This document shows, in pieces, positions 17,571-26,367 of a DNA stretch of 64,000 bases; positions within the stretch are counted from its first letter, which is position 1, and the number at the start of each line of letters is the position of its first letter. The translations under genes were made by a program, and so were the position numbers. Source of the stretch: Dysgonomonas sp. ZJ279 (GTDB lineage: Bacteria; Bacteroidota; Bacteroidia; Bacteroidales; Dysgonomonadaceae); the NCBI RefSeq assembly GCF_011039205.1, contig NZ_JAAKEL010000004.1, positions 224,564 to 288,563 on the forward strand, given 5' to 3'. Under the pieces are notes generated by a model. That model was given only the letters and a program-made list of their open reading frames with translations, was not told the origin of the DNA and searched no databases.

Positions 17571-18521
17571 ATGATCAAACAACGAACACTAAAAAGCAGC
17601 TTTTCTCTCGAAGGAAAAGGTCTACATACAGGCTTAGATATACGTATTACTTTCAATCCTGCCCCAGAGAATCATGGCTATAAAATCAGGCGTACTGATA
17701 TCTTCGATCAACCAATAATAGATGCTTTAGCTGAAAATGTATCAGCGACTCAACGGGGAACAGTACTATGTGTCAATGGAATACAAGTTAGCACAACAGA
17801 GCATGCTCTTGCAGCACTTTACGCCAGCGAAATAGATAACTGTCTCATTGATGTAGATGCACCCGAATTCCCTATTTTAGATGGCAGTTCGATTATGTAT
17901 GTATCTAAAATAAAGGAAGTAGGAATTATAGAACAGGATGCTGAAAGGGAGTATCTTGATCTCAAGAAAAGAAAAATAAAAGTAATAGATAAAGAAACAG
18001 GATCGTCTTTGATACTCATCCCCGATAATTCGTTCAGTATCCAATCGCGCATATCTTTCGACTCATGCTTTCTTAAAAACCAGGATGCCAGCATGGAAAA
18101 CCTGTCGGAGTTCACAAAAGAGTTTGCTCCTGCCAGAACTTTTGTCTTCGTAAAAGAAATAGAATATTTATTGCGGAACAATCTTATAAAAGGAGGTGAT
18201 CTCGATAATGCGATTGTTATTTACGATAATCCAATCGATCAAAAAGATTATGATTCTCTAGCCGACCTATTGGGTGTGAAAAGAAAAAATGCTGCACACT
18301 TAGGATACATTATGAACAAACCCCTTATATATCCTAATGAGCCTGCTAGACACAAATTGTTGGACATAATAGGCGATATAGCCTTAGTAGGTAAATTTAT
18401 AAAAGGAAAAGTTATAGCAGATTGCCCGGGACACAAGATTAATAACATGTTTGCGAGAGCCATCCGCGAATGCATGGTCGAAGATAAAAAACAAGTAGGG
18501 GTGAAATATCTATACTGTTAA
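17571..18521 (+). CDS. lpxC: UDP-3-O-acyl-N-acetylglucosamine deacetylase, stand-alone (no FabZ domain)
   Basis: This is the committed enzyme of lipid A synthesis, a cytosolic zinc deacetylase. Zinc ligands are visible as H78 (STTEHALAALYA), H261 and D265 (ARHKLLDIIGD). E77 is the general base and H288 (CPGHKINN) the second catalytic histidine. The protein ends at residue 316, right after the deacetylase domain. The usual Bacteroidota enzyme continues for about 145 residues as a FabZ dehydratase and sits beside lpxD/lpxA; neither holds here. It may therefore be an extra, regulated paralogue. A terminator follows. Confidence 0.9.
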   Translation: MIKQRTLKSSFSLEGKGLHTGLDIRITFNPAPENHGYKIRRTDIFDQPIIDALAENVSATQRGTVLCVNGIQVSTTEHALAALYASEIDNCLIDVDAPEFPILDGSSIMYVSKIKEVGIIEQDAEREYLDLKKRKIKVIDKETGSSLILIPDNSFSIQSRISFDSCFLKNQDASMENLSEFTKEFAPARTFVFVKEIEYLLRNNLIKGGDLDNAIVIYDNPIDQKDYDSLADLLGVKRKNAAHLGYIMNKPLIYPNEPARHKLLDIIGDIALVGKFIKGKVIADCPGHKINNMFARAIRECMVEDKKQVGVKYLYC

Positions 18522-18563
18522 AAAACATTTTTTTTCTTTCTATATAACTTATACACTACTTTC

Positions 18564-18604
18564 AACCAGACTTGCAATACATTGCAGGTCTGGTTATTTT
18601 TTGC
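18564..18604 (+). terminator. Terminator after lpxC
   Basis: AACCAGACTTGCAAT (18564-18578) pairs with ATTGCAGGTCTGGTT (18581-18595) with one internal mismatch. It is followed by ATTTTTTG. Confidence 0.8.
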
Positions 18605-18723
18605 ATTTGGATGAGTAAACAGAACATTATATAAACTGAAACTAAAATATATTAGCGACTTCTGTAAACCAATTGCATCTATTATTTGTTCTATGTAATA
18701 GATTTAACCAATAAGTACTAAAT

Positions 18724-20073
18724 ATGGAATTTGATATCGCTATTATTGGAGGTGGTCCTGCTGGGTATAATGCTGCTGAAAAGGCTGCTGTTAACGGTTT
18801 GAAGACTATCCTTTTTGAAAAAAATGCAATAGGGGGTGTTTGTCTAAACGAAGGGTGTATTCCCACCAAAACGCTATTGTACTCAGCTAAAACATTAGAT
18901 AATATAAAAAGTGCAGCCAAATACGGAATTTCTGCAGAAGGCAATCCAACATTTGATTTAAGCAAAATTATCAACCGCAAAGATAAGGTTGTTAAGAAAT
19001 TAACCTCAGGTGTCAAAATGAAATTGACAGGAGGCGGAGTTACTATTGTAGAGGGTGAAGCCTCTATTACAGGAGAGAAAGATGGAAATATATCCATCGC
19101 ATGTGGTAAAGATACATATCAAGTAACTTATGTATTAGTATGTACCGGTTCCGAAACAGTTATACCACCAATCAAGGGGTTATCTGAGACTCAGTACTGG
19201 ACATCGAAAGAAGCTCTTGAGTCAAAGGAACTACCTAAATCTCTTGCCATTATCGGTGGTGGGGTTATTGGTATTGAGTTCGCTTCTTTTTTCAATAGCA
19301 TGGGAGTAAAGGTTAGTGTAATTGAAATGATGCCTGAGATACTGGGTGCCATGGATAAAGAAACTTCTGCAATGCTAAGGGCTGATTATACAAAAAAAGG
19401 TGTTGATTTTCATCTGAAAACAAAAGTTGTAGAAGTTACTCCTAAGGGTGTTATTGTAGAAAAAGATAATAAAACAATTACCATCGAAGCTGAAAAAACA
19501 CTTGTAAGTGTAGGACGCAAGCCTATTATCAGTAGCGTAGGCTTGGATAAACTGAATATCGAACTACTACGAAACGGAGTGAAAGTAAACGAGTTTATGC
19601 AAACAAGTCATCCGCAAGTATATGCTGCCGGAGATATAACAGGTTTCTCTCTACTTGCCCATACTGCTATTCGCGAAGGAGAAGTAGCGATTAATCACAT
19701 TTTAGGCGTAGACGATAGTATGAGCTATAAAGCTATTCCGGGTGTTGTATATACCAATCCTGAAATTGCAGGAGTGGGTAAAACAGAAGAAGAACTGACA
19801 GAAAATGGTATAGCCTTCGATGTGTTAAAGCTACCTATGGCCTATTCGGGGCGATTTGTTGCTGAAAATGAAATTGGAAACGGACTCTGCAAACTGATTA
19901 TCGACAAAGACGAACGTATTATCGGATGCCATATGCTTGGTAATCCCGCTTCCGAGCTTATTGTTATTGCAGGTATCGCTATCGAAAAAGGATATACAGT
20001 TGACGATTTTAGTAAACAAGTGTTCCCGCATCCAACAGTTAGCGAAATTTTTCACGAATCTTTATTTGCCTGA
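18724..20073 (+). CDS. lpdA: Dihydrolipoyl dehydrogenase (E3)
   Basis: This FAD enzyme reoxidises the dihydrolipoyl arm of E2 with NAD. The protein has 449 residues. The FAD-binding motif IIGGGPAGYNAA is at the N-terminus and the redox disulfide lies in GGVCLNEGCIPTK (C40, C45). A second Rossmann motif (AIIGGGVIGIEFASF) binds NAD, and the C-terminal FPHPTVSEIFHE carries the catalytic His-Glu pair. It opens a block with lplA, E2 and E1, which together form one 2-oxoacid dehydrogenase complex. Confidence 0.95.
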   Translation: MEFDIAIIGGGPAGYNAAEKAAVNGLKTILFEKNAIGGVCLNEGCIPTKTLLYSAKTLDNIKSAAKYGISAEGNPTFDLSKIINRKDKVVKKLTSGVKMKLTGGGVTIVEGEASITGEKDGNISIACGKDTYQVTYVLVCTGSETVIPPIKGLSETQYWTSKEALESKELPKSLAIIGGGVIGIEFASFFNSMGVKVSVIEMMPEILGAMDKETSAMLRADYTKKGVDFHLKTKVVEVTPKGVIVEKDNKTITIEAEKTLVSVGRKPIISSVGLDKLNIELLRNGVKVNEFMQTSHPQVYAAGDITGFSLLAHTAIREGEVAINHILGVDDSMSYKAIPGVVYTNPEIAGVGKTEEELTENGIAFDVLKLPMAYSGRFVAENEIGNGLCKLIIDKDERIIGCHMLGNPASELIVIAGIAIEKGYTVDDFSKQVFPHPTVSEIFHESLFA

Positions 20074-20085
20074 TATACCTTAATA

Positions 20086-20832
20086 ATGCTCTGTATAAAC
20101 AATACAAACGTTGATCCGTATTTCAATATCGCTGCTGAAGAATATCTATTAAAGAATTTTTCGGAAGATATTTTTATGCTCTGGCAAAACGAACCGTCCG
20201 TTATTTTAGGTAAACACCAAAATGTACCGGCTGAGATTAATCTCGACTTTGTACAGAAAAATAACATTAAAGTGGTACGCCGTTTTTCCGGTGGTGGAAC
20301 TGTATTTCATGACATGGGAAATCTCAATCTTACATTTATTGAAACCAATAGCAATATTAATTTCGATAAATTCACACAAGAGATCGTAGACCTTTTGTCT
20401 GAACTCGGTATCGCGGCTCAATCGGATGCACGCAGAGCAATAAATATAGATGGTCTGAAAGTATCGGGGAGCGCTCAATGTGTGCATAAAGGCAGAGCTA
20501 TGTTTCATGCGACTTTACTATTCTCTTCCGATCTGAGTAGCCTTGTAGCTACCTTAGAAGGTGATCCGGAAGAAGCTGAGAATAAAGATAAGGCCAGCAA
20601 AAAGGTATATGTAAAGTCTGTGAAAAGTCCTGTAACCAATATCAGCAAGTATGTACCGAATTCTTTTGATATAAATGATTTTAAGAAATTCATATTAGAT
20701 TATTTCACAAAAAAGAATGAAGAAAATAAGATATATGCATTTGATAAAAAAGATATTATAAATATTCAAAACCTAAAAGAGGCTAAATATCTGACACCCG
20801 AATGGAATTTCAATTCTTATTCTCTAAAATAG
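20086..20832 (+). CDS. lplA: Lipoate-protein ligase A family
   Basis: It attaches lipoate to the lysine of lipoyl domains, here presumably that of the adjacent E2. At 248 residues it is shorter than E. coli LplA. It has the binding motif RRFSGGGTVFHDMGN and the catalytic lysine region DGLKVSGSAQ. The short C-terminal part (from about residue 185) could mean partial loss of the accessory domain. It lies 12 bases after lpdA in the same direction. Confidence 0.85.
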   Translation: MLCINNTNVDPYFNIAAEEYLLKNFSEDIFMLWQNEPSVILGKHQNVPAEINLDFVQKNNIKVVRRFSGGGTVFHDMGNLNLTFIETNSNINFDKFTQEIVDLLSELGIAAQSDARRAINIDGLKVSGSAQCVHKGRAMFHATLLFSSDLSSLVATLEGDPEEAENKDKASKKVYVKSVKSPVTNISKYVPNSFDINDFKKFILDYFTKKNEENKIYAFDKKDIINIQNLKEAKYLTPEWNFNSYSLK

Positions 20833-20974
20833 TCTAAGTGTGAAAACTTTATCCGAATTGTCATTGTTTAATTGTTAATAAAAGGTCATAGACCTTGTTT
20901 ACTGCTTTAGCATAATAAGCACTAAATTCATTATAGCACTATAAACGGGTTATAAACCCTAAAATATAATTTCT

Positions 20975-22297
20975 ATGCCAACATTTGATATAAAAATGCC
21001 CAAACTGGGCGAAAGTATTACAGAAGGAACCATAATGTCGTGGTCTGTTAAAGTAGGGGATATCATCAATGAAGATGATGTCTTATTCGAGGTAAATACA
21101 GCAAAAGTAAGTGCAGAGATACCATCGCCGGTAGCCGGAAAGGTAGCTAAAATTCTTTTCGAAGAAGGAGATACTGTAGCTGTAGGTATAGTTGTCGCAG
21201 TGATAGAACTCGAAGGAGAAGACACAGGTGATAGCACTGCCGAAAGCCCGAAAGAAGAGGTGAAAGAGGCTCTTCCGGCACAAGTCGAAGAAAAACAAAC
21301 TCTTGTTGCTGAGACACCAGCCAAAAATGTGAAAGGAGATGATGAAAAATGGTATTCACCTGTAGTTTTACAAAAAGCTAAAGAAGCTAAGCTTTCTAAT
21401 GAGGAATTGGATAAAATTACCGGAACCGGTTATCTGGGTCGTTTAAGCAAAAAGGATATAGAACATTATATCGACCAAAAGAAACAAGGTGTAACACCTA
21501 CTCCTGTACAAAAAACGGCAACTGCAGAAAAACCTGCGGCGATATCTGCGCCACAACAAAGCAGTCAACCGAAACCTGCTAGTCCAGTTGCAACAGCAGT
21601 TGGCGATGAAGTGATTGCAATGGATCCTATACGCCGCATAATAGCAGACCGTATGGTCGCATCTAAGAAAATATCTCCGCATGTTACCAATGTAGTGGAA
21701 GTAGATGTAACTAAACTGGTACGCTGGCGTGAACAAAATAAAGATGAATTTAAACGTCGTGAAGGAATCAGTCTTACTTATATGCCGGCTATAGCAGAAG
21801 CCACAGCCAAAGCATTGAGGGATTTCCCGAATGTGAATGCGTCGGTTGACGGATATAATATTATCCTTAAAAAACGTATCAATGTAGGTATTGCCGTATC
21901 GTTAAACGACGGTAATCTTATTGTACCGGTTATCAAAGATGCAGATAAGCTAAGTATTAGCGGTCTTGCCTCGGCTATTTCTGCTGCTGCAAGTAAGGCA
22001 CGTGCTAATAAATTAATGCCGGACGATATACAAGGCGGTACATTTACTATTACCAATTTCGGTTCGTTCAAGAGTTTGTTCGGAACTCCGATTATAAATC
22101 AACCCGAAGTAGCTATTTTAGGAGTGGGTACAATAGAAAAGAAAGCTGCTGTGGTTGAAACTCCGGAAGGTGACGTTATAGCTATCAGACAAAAGATGTA
22201 TCTGTCTTTATCGTACGACCATCGTGTAATAGATGGTTCGTTAGGCGGAAACTTTTTACGTCGTATAGCCGATTATTTAGAAAATTGGAATGCTTAA
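20975..22297 (+). CDS. 2-oxoacid dehydrogenase E2, dihydrolipoyl acyltransferase
   Basis: The protein has 440 residues. One lipoyl domain (1-77) carries the modified lysine in NTAKVSAEIPSP (K44). An acidic linker is followed by a peripheral-subunit-binding domain (about 122-160, KEAKLSNEELDKITGTGYLGRL) and a Pro/Ala-rich linker. The catalytic domain (about 210-440) contains the active-site SYDHRVIDGSLGG (H416). It transfers the acyl group from E1 to CoA. Context suggests branched-chain 2-oxoacids, which would supply primers for the iso/anteiso fatty acids typical of this phylum, but pyruvate cannot be excluded. Confidence 0.9.
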   Translation: MPTFDIKMPKLGESITEGTIMSWSVKVGDIINEDDVLFEVNTAKVSAEIPSPVAGKVAKILFEEGDTVAVGIVVAVIELEGEDTGDSTAESPKEEVKEALPAQVEEKQTLVAETPAKNVKGDDEKWYSPVVLQKAKEAKLSNEELDKITGTGYLGRLSKKDIEHYIDQKKQGVTPTPVQKTATAEKPAAISAPQQSSQPKPASPVATAVGDEVIAMDPIRRIIADRMVASKKISPHVTNVVEVDVTKLVRWREQNKDEFKRREGISLTYMPAIAEATAKALRDFPNVNASVDGYNIILKKRINVGIAVSLNDGNLIVPVIKDADKLSISGLASAISAAASKARANKLMPDDIQGGTFTITNFGSFKSLFGTPIINQPEVAILGVGTIEKKAAVVETPEGDVIAIRQKMYLSLSYDHRVIDGSLGGNFLRRIADYLENWNA

Positions 22298-22325
22298 TAA
22301 TTAAGCATGCTTAAATAAAATAATT

Positions 22326-24362
22326 ATGAAGAAGAAATTCGATATAAAAACAACAGATAAAGAAACCCTGAAAAAATGGTTCTATCTGATGAAACTAGGA
22401 CGAGCTATTGACGAAAAAGCACCTGCATATCTATTGCAATCGCTAGGCTGGTCATACCACGCTCCTTATGCGGGACACGATGGTATACAATTGGCTATGG
22501 GACAAGTTTTCGAAAAAGGAAAAGATTTTCTGTTCCCATACTACAGAGATATGCTTACAGTGTTATCGGCAGGAATGACAGCCGAAGAAATAATACTAAA
22601 CGGAATATCTAAAGCTACGGACCCGGCCAGCGGCGGACGCCATATGTCTAATCACTTTGCAAAACCTGAATGGGGTATACAAAATGTATCCTCGGCTACG
22701 GGCAATCACGATTTGCACGCAGTAGGGGTGGCACGAGCAATTTCTTACTATAAAAGTGGAGGTGTTGCCATTACATCGCATGGTGAAGCAGCAACATCCG
22801 AAGGTTATGTATACGAAGCTATAAATGGCGCATCGAACGAACGCCTACCTGTAATATTTGTCATACAAGACAATGGTTATGGTATCTCTGTTCCTAAAAA
22901 AGATCAGACAGCAAACCGTAAGGTAGCAGATAACTTTGCAAGTTTTAAGAATCTTAAAATTGTACATTGCAATGGTAAAGATGTATTCGACTCGATGAAT
23001 GCTATGACTTTTGCCCGCGAATATGCAATCGAAAACAGAACCCCTGTTATCGTACAGGCAAATTGCGTACGTATAGGTTCTCACTCCAACTCCGACAAAC
23101 AAACATTGTATAGAGATGAACATGAATTGGCTTATGTAAAAGCTGCCGATCCATTACTCAAATTTCAACGCATGCTGTTGCGCTACAAACGCTTCACTGA
23201 CGCTGAACTAAAAGAAATAGAAGAAGAAGTTAAAAAAGACTTGAAAGACGCTAATCGTAAAGCATTGGCTGCACCTGATCCCGATCCGAAAAGTATCTAC
23301 GATTTTGTTATTCCCGATCCATATTTACCTAAGAAATATGTGGATGGAACACATAACGAAGAAGGTGAGAAGAAAAACCTTGTTACGGCTCTTAACGAAA
23401 CATTGAAAGCTGAATTCCGACACAACCCCGATACTTTTATCTGGGGACAAGATATGGCTAACAAAGAAAAAGGAGGCGTATTCAATGTATCGAAAGGTAT
23501 GCAACAAGAATTTGGCGAAGAACGTGTATTTAATGCACCTATTGCCGAAGACTATATTGTAGGTACAGCAAATGGAATGAGCCGATTCGACTCTAAAATA
23601 CGGATTGTGATAGAAGGAGCTGAATTTGCTGACTACTTTTGGCCGGCAATGGAACAGTTTGTAGAATGTACACACGACTATTGGCGAAGCAATGGTAAGT
23701 ACTCACCGAATATTACGTTAAGGTTAGCTTCAGGCGGATATATCGGTGGAGGTATATACCATTCTCAAAATATAGAAGGTGCATTATCTACATTCCCCGG
23801 CGTACGTATAGTTTACCCATCTTTTGCTGATGATGCAGCAGGGCTGTTACGCACAAGTATGCGATCGGAAGGATTTACTCTATTTTTAGAACCAAAATCA
23901 CTATACAATGCAGTAGAATCATCTACAGTAATACCCGATGACTTTGAAGTTCCGTTCGGGAAGGCACGCATTCGCCGTGAGGGTAATGACCTGACAATTG
24001 TTACTTATGGTAATACTACTCATTTTTGTTTGAATGTGGCCGATCAGATTGCCAAAGAAGACGGTTTAAATATAGAAGTAATAGATATTCGCTCGTTAAT
24101 ACCTTTAGATAAAGAAACTATCTTCGAATCGGTAAAGAAAACCAGTAAAGTACTTGTAGTTCATGAAGACAAAGTATTTTCGGGATTCGGTGCTGAATTG
24201 GCAGCTATGATAGGAACCGAAATGTTTCGCTATCTGGATGCACCCATTCAACGTGTAGGTGCTACCTTTACACCTGTAGGTTTTAATACGATTCTGGAAA
24301 AGGCTATATTGCCACGAGAAGAACGTATTTATGAGGCCGCAAAGAAATTACTGGAATATTAA
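22326..24362 (+). CDS. 2-oxoacid dehydrogenase E1, alpha and beta subunits fused
   Basis: This 678-residue ThDP enzyme decarboxylates a 2-oxoacid and loads the lipoyl arm of E2. The alpha part (1 to about 340) contains the ThDP-binding stretch SHGEAATSEGYVYEA followed by VIFVIQDNGYG. The beta part (about 348-678) contains IAEDYIVGTANGMS, the catalytic EFADYFWPAMEQ region and the C-terminal swivel domain with VHEDKVFSGFG. The fusion is common in Bacteroidota and usually assigned to branched-chain substrates. It lies 28 bases after E2. Confidence 0.9.
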   Translation: MKKKFDIKTTDKETLKKWFYLMKLGRAIDEKAPAYLLQSLGWSYHAPYAGHDGIQLAMGQVFEKGKDFLFPYYRDMLTVLSAGMTAEEIILNGISKATDPASGGRHMSNHFAKPEWGIQNVSSATGNHDLHAVGVARAISYYKSGGVAITSHGEAATSEGYVYEAINGASNERLPVIFVIQDNGYGISVPKKDQTANRKVADNFASFKNLKIVHCNGKDVFDSMNAMTFAREYAIENRTPVIVQANCVRIGSHSNSDKQTLYRDEHELAYVKAADPLLKFQRMLLRYKRFTDAELKEIEEEVKKDLKDANRKALAAPDPDPKSIYDFVIPDPYLPKKYVDGTHNEEGEKKNLVTALNETLKAEFRHNPDTFIWGQDMANKEKGGVFNVSKGMQQEFGEERVFNAPIAEDYIVGTANGMSRFDSKIRIVIEGAEFADYFWPAMEQFVECTHDYWRSNGKYSPNITLRLASGGYIGGGIYHSQNIEGALSTFPGVRIVYPSFADDAAGLLRTSMRSEGFTLFLEPKSLYNAVESSTVIPDDFEVPFGKARIRREGNDLTIVTYGNTTHFCLNVADQIAKEDGLNIEVIDIRSLIPLDKETIFESVKKTSKVLVVHEDKVFSGFGAELAAMIGTEMFRYLDAPIQRVGATFTPVGFNTILEKAILPREERIYEAAKKLLEY

Positions 24363-24382
24363 ATTATAAAATATAGTCAACT

Positions 24383-24889
24383 ATGAAAAAGATTGGACTG
24401 TTTTATGGAACAAGTACAACCAAAACAAAAGCTATAGCTGAAAGGGTTCAAAAAGCATTCGAACCTGTAAAGATTGATATAATACCAGTGGAGGATGCAT
24501 GGGAGAAAGATTTCGAAAAATATGACCATTTGATAGTTGGGACTTCGACTTGGTTCGATGGCGAATTACCGACTTATTGGGACGAAGTTATACCCGAATT
24601 AACGTCTCTAAAATTAAACGGTAAAAAAGTTGCTATTTTCGGATTAGGAGATCAGGTAAGATACCCCGACAATTTTGTAGATGGAGTCGGAATATTAGCT
24701 GAAACTTTCGAATCGATAGGAGCAAAGCTGGTTGGATTCACATCGTCGGAAGGCTATAACTTCGCTCACTCACGAGCATTGAAGGATGGAAAATTCCAAG
24801 GTTTGGTAATAGATATGGAAAATCAATCTGATAAAACAGATAAGCGAATAAATGATTGGGTGAAACAACTCAACAAAGAGTTCAAGTAA
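24383..24889 (+). CDS. fldA: Flavodoxin (long-chain type)
   Basis: This 168-residue FMN electron carrier has the phosphate-binding loop GTSTTKTKAIAERV at residues 10-23 and the aromatic FMN-contacting segments STWFDGELPTYWDE and GLGDQVRYPDNFVDG, which indicate the long-chain class. It starts 21 bases after E1 and is followed by a terminator, so it is the last gene of the dehydrogenase block. A flavodoxin at this place could pair with a 2-oxoacid oxidoreductase elsewhere or simply be co-regulated. Confidence 0.9.
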   Translation: MKKIGLFYGTSTTKTKAIAERVQKAFEPVKIDIIPVEDAWEKDFEKYDHLIVGTSTWFDGELPTYWDEVIPELTSLKLNGKKVAIFGLGDQVRYPDNFVDGVGILAETFESIGAKLVGFTSSEGYNFAHSRALKDGKFQGLVIDMENQSDKTDKRINDWVKQLNKEFK

Positions 24890-24907
24890 TTCTGTATCAT
24901 AAGAAGA

Positions 24908-24946
24908 AAGCCCTTTATTCGATTGAATAAAGGGCTTATCTTTTAT
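24908..24946 (+). terminator. Terminator after fldA
   Basis: AAGCCCTTTATTC (24908-24920) and GAATAAAGGGCTT (24925-24937) form a perfect 13-bp stem with a 4-base loop, followed by ATCTTTTAT. Confidence 0.85.
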
Positions 24947-25187
24947 ATCATATTCTCAATAATTTCTTTTTGTTTCTCGAAAAAAGAAAGCCTTTCTTTT
25001 TCACCACTGGCACTTATAAGAGTGGAATATTTGCGTAAAGATTCTATCCATATTTTATGGCACCCAATTCCTCTTTTAAAACTGTAAGTTTTTCCTCCAA
25101 AATTAATTTCAGATTATAGAAATACTTTATCTGACTAATGAATGACATAAATATGTTACGTCCATAAGTGCTGATATATTTTAACTT
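24943..25187 (-). pseudogene. Frameshifted remnant of an unidentified gene
   Basis: On the minus strand two overlapping frames together look like the C-terminal part of a helical protein. The upstream piece reads ...LKLILEEKLTVLKEELG and then hits a stop. In another frame it continues as CHKIWIESLRKYSTLIS and ERLSFFEKQKEIIENMI before a final stop at 24943. There is no credible start codon. The charged, coiled-coil-like composition resembles the tails of small regulators, but I do not recognise the family. The remaining bases up to 25402 show no gene, and the next gene starts at 25403. Confidence 0.35.
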
Positions 25188-25402
25188 ATCACACGGAGGT
25201 AATTATTTTAGATTTTAACTATATGAAATAAATAGGTTATTAAGTAGAATTGAATCTATTTTAAGGATTATTGTACGTCATCGAAATATAAATCTATACC
25301 GAATACAATGCTTTGTATACTATATAACAGCGAAAGTATATTATCACACATTAACTATCAAAAACAATCTACTTTCGTCGAAACATTCAATTAAAAAGCA
25401 CA

Positions 25403-26299
25403 ATGAAACTAGCATTTATTTCTATTTTACTATTAATAATTAGCATTGAAGCTAATGCACAGGCATTTGTAAGAACAGAATATATAGGTTCTTCTAATTA
25501 CAAAGACGAAAATAACGAAAAGACAGAAGGGAGTGGAGATGCCAAAATTATCCAGGCAGGTTTTAAGATACCTCTTTCAACGAAATTAAACGAAAACAAT
25601 CGTCCAACGGCATGGGCTATCGGTCTAGGTGGCTCTTATGCTTCTTTAGGAGGTAAAGGACTATCTAAAGAATATTACACGCCCGAAATTTTGAATGCTC
25701 AGATAGGTTTGATGCATATGAGACCTATCAGCGAAAAATGGTCTATGTTAGCCAGCATTGGAGTAGGTGTATTTACAGACGACACCAAAATATCAAATAT
25801 ACGTTTCAAACATGTTATGGGACACGGGGGTGTTATTTTTATTAGACATTTAAAGCCTACTTTAGATATTGGTGGCGGTCTTGCTTTGAACAATGCATTC
25901 GGCTACCCAATGGTATTTCCTGCATTTTATCTCAACTGGAGAACCGAAGGTCGTTATCAGGTAAGAATCTCGTTAATAGATGCAATAGAAATATCGGCCG
26001 GAATGGAACTTAATAGGTATCTGAATCTGAAAGTAGTAGGGGAAATGAGTGGAATGATGGCTTTGGTTGAGAAAGATGGTAAAGATATGGTGTTTACCCA
26101 CCAATATGTAGTGGCAGGTATTCAGCCCGAATTTAAGATTAGTAAATCATTATCTGTACCAATCACAGCCGGTGTGTCAGCATATCGTGCAGCCTATTTT
26201 CAAGAGCGAAGCTTAAAAGCATTTTTCAAAGAAAGAGAACATGACCCTCACTTTTCTGTTGCTCCTTATGTGGCCGTAGCAATAAAATATGGATTTTAA
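25403..26299 (+). CDS. Predicted outer-membrane beta-barrel protein (DUF6268-like)
   Basis: The protein has 298 residues with a signal peptide ending at EANAQAF (about 20). It then shows alternating hydrophobic/polar strands rich in Gly and aromatic residues and ends in YVAVAIKYGF, a C-terminal aromatic typical of outer-membrane barrels. The pattern resembles the DUF6268 family, whose function is not known. It lies 68 bases before the sensor-kinase genes on the same strand, so it may be sensed or regulated with them. Confidence 0.6.
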   Translation: MKLAFISILLLIISIEANAQAFVRTEYIGSSNYKDENNEKTEGSGDAKIIQAGFKIPLSTKLNENNRPTAWAIGLGGSYASLGGKGLSKEYYTPEILNAQIGLMHMRPISEKWSMLASIGVGVFTDDTKISNIRFKHVMGHGGVIFIRHLKPTLDIGGGLALNNAFGYPMVFPAFYLNWRTEGRYQVRISLIDAIEISAGMELNRYLNLKVVGEMSGMMALVEKDGKDMVFTHQYVVAGIQPEFKISKSLSVPITAGVSAYRAAYFQERSLKAFFKEREHDPHFSVAPYVAVAIKYGF

Positions 26300-26367
26300 G
26301 ATAAGAAATTCTACCGTTACAGGATATATTACTACTTTAGCACGCATCATAGAATAATACAGAATTA

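Noticed and set aside
20890..20905. Small hairpin AAGGTCATAGACCTT upstream of the E2 gene
   Set aside because: The stem is only six bases and there is no T run, so it is not supported as a terminator. It may be incidental.
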